From assembly GCF_002090135.1 (NCBI RefSeq), contig NZ_BBRL01000004.1, positions 1,116,001 through 1,180,000 on the forward strand: a DNA stretch of 64,000 nt. Direction: 5' to 3'. This DNA comes from Demequina sp. NBRC 110055. GTDB taxonomy: Bacteria; Actinomycetota; Actinomycetes; Actinomycetales; Demequinaceae. The notes below the pieces were generated by a model. That model searched no databases. It was given only the letters and a program-made list of their open reading frames with translations, and was not told the origin of the DNA. Every line of letters starts with the position of its first letter. Position 1 is the stretch's first letter. Positions 17,201-24,206 of the stretch are shown one piece after another. Position numbers and translations under genes: made by a program.

Positions 17201-18583
17201 TACGGTCCGATGTCGGTGCAGGTCGCCGCGACTTACGACGATCCCAAGAACGGCATGAGGCAGACGGCCCTCAGCGAGGCAGCCACGGTCGACGTCGACG
17301 TGCTGTCCATCGACCTCGATGACGTGTCCGTGGTGACACCTGCCTCTCTCGACAACGCGAGGCGCGGCGACGTGGGCGCATTGCCTTACGTCGACCGCGC
17401 CTACGCTCTGGCCGAATTCCCAGAGTCTCTTGCTGGCGCCGTGCTCATCCCGGGCGCGAACGACGACAAGCGGGTCAGCGCAGAGTCCGACTACCTGCAG
17501 CTGGGGTTCGCCAAGGAATCCGTCGTCTACGTGGCGTTCGACGAGCGTGGGCGCGGCGTGTGGTGGCCATCGTGGCTCGACGCAGAGGGTTTCGAAGAGA
17601 CCGAGTTGGGTGCCGTCGTGGCCGATGGCTCAGAGGCGTCGCTCGTTCTCTTCGCCAAGCGGGTTGCCGCCGGCGCGACTCTCACGTTGGGAGGCAATGC
17701 GGCGACGTCCAACGAGGCAGCGAGCTACTTCACCATTGTTGCGGCCTATGGCGCGAGTGAGGACTACGACGATGTCGGGGGTGTGTCGGGTGTTGTGGTT
17801 GATGATGCTGGCGCGGTGGTGTCGGGTGCGTCGGTGTCGGTGGTCAGCGAGGAGCATGAATATTCGGTGTTGACTCAGTCGGATGGCTCGTTCGCGTTTG
17901 AGGACATTCCGGCCGGGTCCTACGCGATGACGGTGCAGAAGGATCTGTTCCGCACGGCCACGGTTGACGGTGTGGTCGTGGTCAAGGGTGAGTCGGCGAC
18001 GGTCGATGTGACGCTTGAGCTTGATACCGTTGGCGACTTCTTCGATGACTTTTCCGCCGGTGCGGGCGCGTGGTCGCCTGGCCGCGGTTCGTGGTCGGTC
18101 GTTGATGGTGCGTACGTGCAGTCCACGCTCGGTGGCAGCAGTGCGTGGAGGTATCAGTCGGCGATCACGGGCAGTGTGTGGCGTGATGCGACCTACGAGG
18201 CTGATCTGTCGTATCAGGGTGGTCAGAACTGGGCGGCGGTGTTGTTCCGCAAGCAAGCCCCGTCCGACACCATCAACGATTCTGGGTACTTCGTCGCGTG
18301 GAACCACTCGGGCCTCATCGAGCTCGATCGTGCAGGGTCGTCGATCACGCGTTTGGCTTCGGTGCAGCGTGACACTGATTGGTCGGTGGACCATCACCTG
18401 AAGGTGGTGACGACGGGGTCGAATATCAAGGTCTTCGTCGATGGTGAGGACGAGCCGATTATCGATGTCGATGACGACACGTACGTGTACGGCTATGCCG
18501 GTGTGGGCGCGAACGGAGCCCAATGGAGGTTCGACAACATCACCGTCACCGATGGGGCCCAGGGAGCTGACGCGGCGTCGTAA
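11225..18583 (+). CDS. Giant secreted multidomain polygalacturonase (GH28) with CBM5/12 modules
   Basis: 2452 aa. Sec signal peptide ending in AFA (about residue 29). Residues ~35-540 are a TIM-barrel-like domain of the DUF4832/DUF4874 kind (GIFGTWGEQHG). Residues 631-892 are a carboxypeptidase-regulatory-like plus concanavalin-like module. An Ig-like domain follows (~900-990), then three CBM5/12 repeats (~995-1150; pattern W....Y..GD.V...G..W.AQWW). GH28 beta-helix at ~1260-1720 has NNDDGID (1564-1570), DDGVAIKAG (from 1588), GVSAGSEMSGG and FKLKT, the family's catalytic and binding motifs. A NEW3-like domain (~1900-2030) and a domain with YVAFDERG follow. Residues 2182-2443 repeat module 631-892. 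There is no membrane anchor. It probably releases galacturonate from homo- or rhamnogalacturonan outside the cell. ATG 11225 has AAGGA upstream. Confidence 0.92.
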   Translation: MTPPALRTASWTALATLVASLGAMPSAAFAEEAEAPVTTVRPVEYDGAIANPLMGLASKHFYVNTGGENPQNDQPLDYQPWSTQIQSFLPWDALENDESDGIEKIAEYFDARWGGYDAAGQWHGYEEYNIKVIPIVYLRFPTSTSGNSGDFFGLAGDHWPDDLANGDFTSAEFDARLERLIQRLAELWEDDPRVSYIKMGIFGTWGEQHGTAQPANIERYFTEYFTNKHVQVRYYDKGQWENPDAFGQYNDSWGDLRTASNWDTKPIGGEPAFDYNGTNIHGNPLVRNTYLDTELWNNTTNAIRSTHATYLTWLGDYPYGSRWTADDAVGGREAYLDNKALIDSRAEQIQRDLGYRYVMDEFSYPTQVQPGEEFDVSFTVTNKGSAPMYYDWPVQLSLKDPDTGEVVWSDTFDDVDVRDWQPGSGIATWDKKKSGNWSKGVLEYSNAPVANTETGTFTLPDGLPVKDYALQLAVLDPGGDVPSLRFSMTNYWEGGYHPMGYMGVGKAPATTEIDPSTFDSPAVDPSIRYYMNDQEVQPAARLESIEISAEPTLLAQNGESYDLENLIMTGTDARGGVHVLDAATPAWTITSGEEHASLDGSVLQPGLAGSVTVAATFNGVMSNDYRFDISDDVGGVSGVVVDDAGAVVSGASVSVVSEEHEYSVLTQSDGSFAFEDIPAGSYAMTVQKDLFRTATVDGVVVVKGESATVDVTLELDTVGDFFDDFSAGAGAWSPGRGSWSVVDGAYVQSTLGGSSAWRYQSAITGSVWRDATYEADLSYQGGQNWAAVLFRKQAPSDTINDSGYFVAWNHSGLIELDRAGSSITRLASVQRDTDWSVDHHLKVVTTGSNIKVFVDGEDEPIIDVDDDTYVYGYAGVGANGAQWSFDNITVTDDTPEKVVLECVATLDPIVGLANGTAKSAEALALPESIAIHTSAGEGAADVTWAVDDSDYDPSSYTSQTFDVDGVVTLPEGVTNPDHVSVDVSVTVSVDADPIQPWEAERVYQEGAQVRHDGSIWVAQWWTKYQEPGRATGPWAELGVEVETEFGEVREWTASWPYSAGDLAVYEGSVWRAEWTTRGQAPGDPRGAWVEIGALVDTSFGNVRQWTASGIYTTGDLAVHDDQVWRAQWWSRNQEPGAVSVWSLVGLVDDPDVEGLSTGTVIVAAGNANAVLAVGTSTVTVSPGSTATDTLAELRAADDSSQTRAVLDSTGSPRTGVVEHGDVVEILAEDGVTVGTYAIAIHDESEQAAAGDYWDAARYDTIDSTVNAHTPTFPQRECVVTDAEYGDLIREATEVYADGNEAGSPANTGSPLVYKEQQVWYYGDAINAAIEDCSSAGGGIVRIPAGESENANGAYYSGAITLLNDVNLLVEEGATVKFMRNKTNEYYPVTLTSYEGTDIYNFSAFVNALGQSNIAVTGGGTLDAQEDMWNWRPWKKGYWGELSVEDRSLDAGYGQQGVLNVMNAQATPVEKRIFTDDGEAPESIPTMVDGEVVRMDVPADATILESTFRPAFIEFNHSLNILIEDVRLRNAPFWQIHPMNSQNILVRGVDIYSNKTTGYESTGWNNDDGIDPESSQNVVIEGVDVTVSDDGVAIKAGRNRDGREQREASAGIIIRHSEFRNDGGNSAGVSAGSEMSGGVRDVFAHDLTFGGPGMVMAFKLKTNANRGGAIENWHVRDSVIEQAKWAVMELDADYPETLPFEQSDIFNPTVRGIWIDGVTTTSDVTTSPQLFRFSSAVSRAPVDGVHARNVTLHSTQNPASAFRSNKFISDLVIENAVFVDPSTSVERVYDTTPLGLNGNASAVVEGAQDVELTASRTGETDHVTSVPSATFVLQGQVDLSAHPDFVEDGRLQVYVDRDRTPVEARLEADGTFTTAPITLDDNQYWYADRHYVAVNLSQGLDIHTIVYHVGVNQTPVQVSLAEFDGPQMGESAELTATFTHLGDAGADAVADVVLEPRLPEGWTAAPLTSVEFASLPAGGEASATWNVTRASGQYGPMSVQVAATYDDPKNGMRQTALSEAATVDVDVLSIDLDDVSVVTPASLDNARRGDVGALPYVDRAYALAEFPESLAGAVLIPGANDDKRVSAESDYLQLGFAKESVVYVAFDERGRGVWWPSWLDAEGFEETELGAVVADGSEASLVLFAKRVAAGATLTLGGNAATSNEAASYFTIVAAYGASEDYDDVGGVSGVVVDDAGAVVSGASVSVVSEEHEYSVLTQSDGSFAFEDIPAGSYAMTVQKDLFRTATVDGVVVVKGESATVDVTLELDTVGDFFDDFSAGAGAWSPGRGSWSVVDGAYVQSTLGGSSAWRYQSAITGSVWRDATYEADLSYQGGQNWAAVLFRKQAPSDTINDSGYFVAWNHSGLIELDRAGSSITRLASVQRDTDWSVDHHLKVVTTGSNIKVFVDGEDEPIIDVDDDTYVYGYAGVGANGAQWRFDNITVTDGAQGADAAS
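13114..13901 (+). repeat. 788-bp direct repeat inside the GH28 gene, copy 1
   Basis: Matches 17767-18554 with a single mismatch that I could find (13876 C against 18529 G, Ser to Arg). It encodes a CarboxypepD_reg-like segment plus a concanavalin-like segment (DFFDDFSAGAGAW...). Codons are T-rich at third positions (GTT, GAT, GCT), unlike the flanking GTC/GAC/GCC usage. Confidence 0.95.
17767..18554 (+). repeat. 788-bp direct repeat inside the GH28 gene, copy 2
   Basis: Second copy, offset 4653 bp from the first and forming the extreme C-terminus of the protein. Near-identity at synonymous sites indicates recent duplication or ongoing gene conversion. Confidence 0.95.
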
Positions 18584-18621
18584 TCGTCGACTCCTTGCGC
18601 CCTCCCGAGCATCGGCGAGCG

Positions 18622-19329
18622 CTACGTGGGTGAGTCCCCGAGATGCCCCCGAGCCGTCGCATCTGGAAGGTCGGGAGCAAGGGCGCCCATCCGCGCCGCG
18701 ATCTCCTCGGGGAGGCGCCTGGTGTGCAGGGCGACAGTGGAAGTGATGAGCGTGTCGAGCGACGGCCAGTCCATGGCGCCGTGGTCGTTGTAGAGGCCCA
18801 CGAGGCCGTGGAGTCCCGTCCACAGCAGTAGCCCCGCCTCCCACGGGTCCTCGCTACTTGTCGCGTCGGGGTGGGGTAGCCGGGCCTCCGCCAAGGACGC
18901 GACGACGGCGCTGAGGAGGGCCTCCCCTGCGCCGTGCGCGCTGACGGAGACATCGCCGTGGGAGATCCCGCCACCAAACAGGGTGCGGTATTCGCCGGGA
19001 TGTGCGACGCCCCACCGGACGTAGGCGTGCGCGCGCCCACACAGATCGCCCAGAGGGTCTGTCGCGCGAGCCGCCGCCGTGTCCATGAGTGCAGCGAGCT
19101 CGGCGTAACGCATCAGCAGCACGTGCTGCACCAGCGCGCCGAGGTCGGGGAAGTGGCTGTAGATGCTGGCTGGGGCCACGCCCACCTCGCGCGCCACCTG
19201 ACGCAAGGTGAGGGTCTCGGGGTGCTCGAGGGTGGCGAGGAGGTCTCCCGTCGCCTCGATGAGCTGCTCGCGCAAGAGCCGGCCTTGCCCGCGCGGATTG
19301 CGCCGCCTTTCCGGTCGCGACTCCGGCAT
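18622..19329 (-). CDS. TetR-family transcriptional regulator
   Basis: 235 aa. Basic N-terminus, then a TetR helix-turn-helix (LTLRQVAREVGVAPASIYSHFPDLGALVQHVL, about residues 40-72), and a C-terminal ligand domain with WTGLHGLVGLY, as in the TetR_C_33 (WHG) group. It is divergent from the NAD(P)-binding protein and amidohydrolase genes, which it probably represses along with itself. It converges on the giant GH28 gene with only 38 bases between the stops and no obvious terminator. The inducer is unknown; the partner genes suggest an aromatic acid or a reactive carbonyl. Confidence 0.9.
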   Translation of the reverse strand: MPESRPERRRNPRGQGRLLREQLIEATGDLLATLEHPETLTLRQVAREVGVAPASIYSHFPDLGALVQHVLLMRYAELAALMDTAAARATDPLGDLCGRAHAYVRWGVAHPGEYRTLFGGGISHGDVSVSAHGAGEALLSAVVASLAEARLPHPDATSSEDPWEAGLLLWTGLHGLVGLYNDHGAMDWPSLDTLITSTVALHTRRLPEEIAARMGALAPDLPDATARGHLGDSPT

Positions 19330-19456
19330 GGCGCCCTCCTCTCAGTCCGTGGGTCGGCCGGACGTCGCCCAGATGGTTCGCGTCCGACCGATTGACAATA
19401 CCAACCTACAGGTGTTCACTTAGGTAACCAACATATGTTTAGTTAAGGAGTGGGCA
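19330..19456. promoter_or_regulatory. Divergent TetR control region
   Basis: Holds a perfect palindrome AACATATGTT (19430-19439), an imperfect inverted repeat ACCTA/TAGGT (19405-19409 with 19421-19425), and TTGACA (19392-19397) without a clear -10. The palindrome lies just before the ATG at 19457 and is the best TetR operator candidate. Confidence 0.4.
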
Positions 19457-20071
19457 ATGCGGATTGCAGTTCTTGGAGCCACCGGCAAGGTGGGCCGCTT
19501 GGTGACCGAGCAGGCGCTTGAGCGCGGGCACGACGTGGTGGCGCTGGTGCGCGCGCCCGAGGCGTACGAGCCGCCGACCGGCGGTGCCGTCGAGGTTCGG
19601 CGGGCGGACGTCACGTCGCCGGAGGCCTTCCCGTCGCTTGGCGACGTCGACGTCGTCATCTCCGCCCTCGGCATCAGTAAGGGCGACGGGCCAGGCGTCT
19701 TGGTTGCCGGCGCGCGAGTCCTCGCGGCGGCTGGCGCACGGGTGTTGTGGCTTGGCGCGCTCGGTTCCGGCACGTCGACGGGAGCAGGCGGCGGGCTGTA
19801 TCAGGCGATCATGAAGATGTTCGTCGGCAAGGAGCTGGAGGAGAAGGCCGCCGCGGACGCGCTGGCACTCGAGGGCGGCGCTACGGTCTTCCACGCGCCC
19901 GACCTATGGGTCGGGCCTGTGAGCGCGAACCGGCGGAGCCCTCGCTTGGCCGAGTACCCGGCTCCGGTACTGCCCCCGCACGCGTCACGAGCGACAGTCG
20001 CGGCCGCGATGCTCGACGAGGCAGAGACGCCCACGGCCGGTGCCGAGATTCTCGTGCCGGTGGCCAAGTAG
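19457..20071 (+). CDS. NAD(P)-binding Rossmann-fold protein (NmrA/BVR-B-like)
   Basis: 204 aa. Begins MRIAVLGATGKVGRLV, the dinucleotide-binding GxxGxxG motif, and continues with ERGHDVVALVR and ADVTSPE as in short atypical SDR proteins related to biliverdin reductase B and YwnB. The catalytic Tyr-Lys of classical SDRs is not evident, so the activity (quinone or flavin reduction, or redox sensing) is uncertain. The amidohydrolase start follows two bases after its stop, and the TetR gene diverges from it, so this is a TetR-controlled two-gene unit. ATG 19457 has AAGGAG seven bases upstream. Confidence 0.85.
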   Translation: MRIAVLGATGKVGRLVTEQALERGHDVVALVRAPEAYEPPTGGAVEVRRADVTSPEAFPSLGDVDVVISALGISKGDGPGVLVAGARVLAAAGARVLWLGALGSGTSTGAGGGLYQAIMKMFVGKELEEKAAADALALEGGATVFHAPDLWVGPVSANRRSPRLAEYPAPVLPPHASRATVAAAMLDEAETPTAGAEILVPVAK

Positions 20072-20073
20072 TG

Positions 20074-21057
20074 ATGGACGGCTACATCGCGATCGAGGAG
20101 GCCGTGATGGTCCCCGCGCTCGCCGACATGGGGCTCTCGGTGCCCCTGCCGTCCAATGTCGAGCCGCGCTTTCTTGCCGACATGGCGGCGCGGTTGCCGG
20201 AGGTCGCCGACCTCAGACTTGCCGACATGAACGAGCATGGGGTCGCCATGCAGGTCCTGTCGTTGACCACCCCCGGTGTCGAGGCGATCGCGAACCCCGC
20301 GCACGCGGTGGAGGCTGCGCGGTTCGCCAACGACTCTCTCGCCGCCTTCGTCGCGATACACCCCGACCGCTTCGCCGCCTTCGCGACGCTCCCGCTCCAG
20401 GACCCCGACGCCGCCGTCGTCGAGCTGCGACGCAGCGTCGAGGAGCTCGGAAGCGTCGGTGCACTGGTGAACGACCATGTTCAGGGCCGCTACCTGGACG
20501 ACCCGGCATACGACGGGTTGTGGGCGACGCTCGCCGACTTGGGCGTTCCTCTCTACCTCCACCCGGGCATGCCCGCGGCAGATCATTGGCGGGTACTCGA
20601 CGGCCGGCCGGAGCTAGACGGAGCACTCTGGAGTTGGCAGGCGACCACCGGAGGGCACGCGATGCGGGTGATCGCTTCGGGTGTGTTCGACCGCCATCCG
20701 AACGCGACGATGATCCTCGGTCACGCGGGCGAGTTTCTCCCTTTCCAGCTCACCCGATTCAACTCCCGGTACGCCACCATCACCCCGCCCCAGCCGCTCG
20801 AGCGGCCCCCGTCGGAGTACTTCGGACACAACGTCGTGGTCACCACGAGTGGCGTGTTCTCGCCCGCGGTCATCGAGGCGCTCGTCGCGATCGTGGGTAT
20901 CGACAACGTCGCCTTCGCGGTCGACTATCCATACGAGCGCACGGCCGATGCCGTTGCGGCTTTGGAGGCGACGTCGCTGTCCGCTGCGGCCAAGCGCAAG
21001 ATAGGCGCCGACAACGCGCGGCGGCTCCTGCGACTTGAGGCGTTCGTCGTGCGGTGA
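20074..21057 (+). CDS. Amidohydrolase family 2 (ACMSD superfamily), hydroxybenzoate-decarboxylase-like
   Basis: 327 aa. Aligns by eye along its length with gamma-resorcylate/2,3-dihydroxybenzoate decarboxylases: IAIEEA at residues 5-10, FAAFATLPLQDPDAA, YLHPG (His163), GHAGE, and AVDYPYE (Asp284). These enzymes decarboxylate aromatic acids non-oxidatively with a bound metal. In the family the start is usually (A/I)LEEH, where the Glu and the His are both metal ligands. Here that His is Ala10, so metal binding or activity may be altered. The neighbouring reductase-like gene and TetR suggest an inducible small-molecule detoxification or catabolic unit. A GTG in frame one codon earlier (20071) is an alternative start. 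Confidence 0.88.
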   Translation: MDGYIAIEEAVMVPALADMGLSVPLPSNVEPRFLADMAARLPEVADLRLADMNEHGVAMQVLSLTTPGVEAIANPAHAVEAARFANDSLAAFVAIHPDRFAAFATLPLQDPDAAVVELRRSVEELGSVGALVNDHVQGRYLDDPAYDGLWATLADLGVPLYLHPGMPAADHWRVLDGRPELDGALWSWQATTGGHAMRVIASGVFDRHPNATMILGHAGEFLPFQLTRFNSRYATITPPQPLERPPSEYFGHNVVVTTSGVFSPAVIEALVAIVGIDNVAFAVDYPYERTADAVAALEATSLSAAAKRKIGADNARRLLRLEAFVVR

Positions 21058-21117
21058 CCGGGTCGGCGACTGGCGATCTCGGCCCGCACGGCGCTGACGC
21101 TTGCGCGCGCGGTTCGC

Positions 21118-22674
21118 CTACGTCACGGCCCCCAATTGCCACGGCACAAATTCGTCGGACCCGAGGTCGAGTTCTTCCGACACGGTCTGCTCGCCGGAGG
21201 CGACCGTGAGGATCTTCTCGAAGATCTCTCGCCCCACCTCCTCCAAGGAAGCAGAGCCGTCGACGATGCGCCCCGCGTTGAGGTCCATGTCTTCGCGCAT
21301 GCGTTCGTAGGTCTCGGTGTTGGTCGCGACCTTGATCGACGGCGCAGGCTTGCAGCCCAGCACCGAGCCGCGGCCCGTCGTGAACACGACGACGGTGGCC
21401 CCGCCCGCGACCAAGCCGGTCACCGACACGGGGTCGTAGCCAGGCGTGTCCATGAACGTCAGTCCGGGCAGGTCGATCTTCTCCGCGTACTCGCGCACCG
21501 CCACCAATTCTGACGAACCGGACTTCGCCACGGCGCCGAGTGACTTCTCGAGGATGGTCGTGAGTCCGCCGGCCTTGTTGCCAGGGGAGGGGTTGTTGTC
21601 GAGCGTGCCGCCCCCGTCAGCGGCATACTTCTCCCACCACTGCAGGCGGCTGACCAGGGCATCGGCCACGTCCTGGGACACAGCGCGGCGCAGCAGCAGG
21701 TGCTCGGCGCCGTAGACCTCGGGCGTTTCGGCTAGCGCCGAGCGTCCGCCCTGGGCGATCAAGAGATCGCTTGCGTGTCCGAGTGCGGGGTTGGCAGTAA
21801 TCCCTGAATAGCCATCGGACCCTCCGCAGTTGGTGCCGAGAACGAGGGCCGATGCCGGCGCCGTCTCGCGTCGTAGCGCCTCGATCGTGGGAAGCATCTT
21901 TTCAATGGCGGCGACGCCCGCGCGCACCGTGGCGCGGATCCCGCCCGTGTCCTGAATGGTCAGGGTGGTGACCGGCAGGTCCGAACGCAGCGTCACCCCA
22001 TCGAGAATGGTCGCGGCCGGCAACATCTCGCAGCCCAGGCCTAGCACCAGCAGTCCGGCCATATTGGGGTGCGAGGCGTAGCCCTGAAGGGTGCGCCGCG
22101 TGATCTGCGCTCCCTCGCTCGTGGGGACCAATCCGCAGCCCGTGTCGTGCGTCAGGGCGACCACGCCGTCCACGTGGGGATAGGCGTCGAGCACGGGACC
22201 CCGGAATTGGTCCGCGATCATGCGCGCGGTCGACGCCGAGCAGTTCACCGACGTGACGATGCCCACGTAGTTTCTGGTGCCCCATGTGCCGTCGGAGCGG
22301 CGGTAGCCCTCGAAGGTGCGCAGTCGCGTGGCAGGTACGGTGGGGCGGCGGTCGACGCCCACCTCGATCTCGCGTGCGCCGTCGTCCATGCCCAGGTTGT
22401 GGGCGTGAACGTGTGCGCCGGCCTTCATCGGGGCCGTCGCGCGTCCGATGACCTGGCCGTACTTGCGTACCGACTCGCCCTCGGCGATTGCGCGGAGGGC
22501 GATCTTGTGCCCGCGCGCGACGTTCGAGCCCACCGTGAGGTCGCCCCCAGGTGCGCCAGTCACGACGGTGCCGCCCGCGAGGTCGCGCGTCGCCACGGCG
22601 ACGTCGTCGCCCTCGGCCAGCACGATGGTGACGTCGGCAAAATCGAGGGCCGATGCCGTGGCTGGCTCGGTCAT
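21118..22674 (-). CDS. uxaA: Altronate dehydratase
   Basis: 518 aa, the size of single-chain UxaA enzymes. N-terminal SAF domain (VARGHKIALRAIAEG, HVHAHN) is fused to the catalytic GarD/UxaA domain (THDTGCG, NCGGSDGYSGITANPALG, PSPGNKAGGLTTILEKSLG, FTTGRGS). Catalyses D-altronate to 2-keto-3-deoxy-D-gluconate (KDG) and water with an iron or other metal centre, in the cytoplasm. Its ATG overlaps the stop of the reductase gene (ATGA), so it is the last gene of a lacI-uxuB-uxaA operon. The KDG it makes is the substrate of the kdgK-encoded kinase at 28.9 kb. Convergent with the amidohydrolase gene; 60 bases lie between the stops. Confidence 0.93.
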   Translation of the reverse strand: MTEPATASALDFADVTIVLAEGDDVAVATRDLAGGTVVTGAPGGDLTVGSNVARGHKIALRAIAEGESVRKYGQVIGRATAPMKAGAHVHAHNLGMDDGAREIEVGVDRRPTVPATRLRTFEGYRRSDGTWGTRNYVGIVTSVNCSASTARMIADQFRGPVLDAYPHVDGVVALTHDTGCGLVPTSEGAQITRRTLQGYASHPNMAGLLVLGLGCEMLPAATILDGVTLRSDLPVTTLTIQDTGGIRATVRAGVAAIEKMLPTIEALRRETAPASALVLGTNCGGSDGYSGITANPALGHASDLLIAQGGRSALAETPEVYGAEHLLLRRAVSQDVADALVSRLQWWEKYAADGGGTLDNNPSPGNKAGGLTTILEKSLGAVAKSGSSELVAVREYAEKIDLPGLTFMDTPGYDPVSVTGLVAGGATVVVFTTGRGSVLGCKPAPSIKVATNTETYERMREDMDLNAGRIVDGSASLEEVGREIFEKILTVASGEQTVSEELDLGSDEFVPWQLGAVT

Positions 22675-24200
22675 ACGGTCACCGCCTGGAGGTCGGCCAC
22701 CGCGGATCTCACCGCAGCGCGGAAGCGGTCGTCGTCAGCCACGCCGGCCGGGAAAATCCCGCTGCCGTCGATGAGCCTGTCGGCGAGGCCGTCGAGCGGG
22801 CCCGCGGCCAGCTCGCCGAGGAGCGAGGCCAGCGGATCGTCGAGTTCCACGCGGCGCCCCGCCACCTCGAGTTCGCCGTCAGTGGTGGCGCGGACGTAGA
22901 GCATCCAAGCGGCGACCGCGCGAGCGATCGCATGCGGCACGTGGCCCGCCGCCAACCGGTCCCGAGCCGTCGCGAGGAAGCGGATGGGCAACTTTTGTGA
23001 ACCGTCCATGGCGATCTGCACGGTCGTGTGGCCGATGGCCGCGTTGGCGAAGCGTTCCAGCACTGACTCACGGTACGCGGCGGTGTCGATCTCGGCAGAC
23101 GGCGCCAAGGACGGCACGGCGTCCTCGTCGATCAGGGCGCGGGCGAAGGCGTGGAGCTCGGGATCAGCGACGGCGTCGGCAATCAGCGCGTGACCTCGCA
23201 GCGCGCCCAGGTAGGCCAGCGCCGAGTGTGTCCCATTGAGGATGCGCAGTTTGGTGTGCTCGTATGCACTCACGTCGTCGGTGATCTGCGCCCCGGCATG
23301 CTCCCACGCAGGCCGGGTTCCTGCGAAGCGATCCTGGATGACCCACTGCATGAACGGTTCGGCCACGACGAGGCCGGCGTCCGTCGCGCCCACCAGGGCC
23401 GATGCAGTCGCTCGATGGGTGTCGGTCGTGGCAGGGACGATGCGATCGACCATCGTCGCGGGGAAGGCCACCGACGAGCGCAGCCAGTCCACGAAACCTT
23501 CGGCCCCGGCCGCAGGGCACGCGTCGACGATCGAATGGACGAGCAACTCAACCTGGGGGCCGTTGTCCATCAGGTTGTCGCACACCACCACCGTGAGGGG
23601 CTCGCCGCCACCGTGCCAGCGGTGGGCGAGGCCTCTGAGGAGCAAACCAATGGCGCTGTGAGAGGTGACCGTCGCATCGGCCGCTCCGTCGATCTCTCGT
23701 GACAGGAGCTCGAGGTCGAAAGCCAGCGCAGGATCGGTCATATCGGGACCGCCGCTGGCGGACCTCCGGTAGCCCTTTTCGGTGACCGTCAGCGAGACAA
23801 TGTGGGTGGTGGGGGCGGCGATGGCGGCGAGAACGTCGGCCGTCTGCTCGGCGGGGAACAACACGTCGCGAACCTGGCCGACGAGCTCGATCCCTGCGCC
23901 AGCGTCCGAGAGTTCGAGTACCCCGTAGAGCCCGTCTTGGGGTGCGAGCTGACTGCGCACCCCCGCGCTGCGCTGAGTGACGCCCACGATGCCCCAGCGA
24001 TCGTCCGCCGTCGCTGCCGCGGCGCGCTGAGTGAAGACGGCCTGGTGGGCGCGGTGGAAGGCGCCGATGCCCAAGTGGACGATACCGGGCGCAGTAGTGC
24101 GGTCGAGTCCGGGCGGTATCGCGACGGCGCTAGGGAATCCGGACGCGCTCAGGGACGCGAGGGTGGCGGTGGATAGGCGGGGCAGTGACGTCATTGTCAT
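22671..24200 (-). CDS. uxuB: Hexuronate reductase, UxuB-type mannitol dehydrogenase family (fructuronate or tagaturonate reductase)
   Basis: 509 aa. Sequence motifs match the UxuB/mannitol dehydrogenase family rather than UxaB: IVHLGIGAFHRAHQAVFTQ near the N-terminus, SLTVTEKGY, FPATMVDRIVPATT, QWVIQD, KLRILNGTHS.LAYLG (catalytic Lys region) and AMDGSQKLP. NAD(H)-linked reduction of a keto-uronate to an aldonate. UxuB normally makes D-mannonate from fructuronate, but the coupled next gene is an altronate dehydratase, whose substrate comes from tagaturonate. So this protein either accepts tagaturonate or both isomers. It starts six bases after the LacI gene stop and overlaps uxaA by four bases. 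Confidence 0.9.
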   Translation of the reverse strand: MTMTSLPRLSTATLASLSASGFPSAVAIPPGLDRTTAPGIVHLGIGAFHRAHQAVFTQRAAAATADDRWGIVGVTQRSAGVRSQLAPQDGLYGVLELSDAGAGIELVGQVRDVLFPAEQTADVLAAIAAPTTHIVSLTVTEKGYRRSASGGPDMTDPALAFDLELLSREIDGAADATVTSHSAIGLLLRGLAHRWHGGGEPLTVVVCDNLMDNGPQVELLVHSIVDACPAAGAEGFVDWLRSSVAFPATMVDRIVPATTDTHRATASALVGATDAGLVVAEPFMQWVIQDRFAGTRPAWEHAGAQITDDVSAYEHTKLRILNGTHSALAYLGALRGHALIADAVADPELHAFARALIDEDAVPSLAPSAEIDTAAYRESVLERFANAAIGHTTVQIAMDGSQKLPIRFLATARDRLAAGHVPHAIARAVAAWMLYVRATTDGELEVAGRRVELDDPLASLLGELAAGPLDGLADRLIDGSGIFPAGVADDDRFRAAVRSAVADLQAVTV

Positions 24201-24206
24201 CCTTTG

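Noticed and set aside
13114..18554. 788-bp repeats as ends of a transposon
   Set aside because: They are direct, in frame, and encode protein domains; no transposase or terminal inverted repeats between or beside them.
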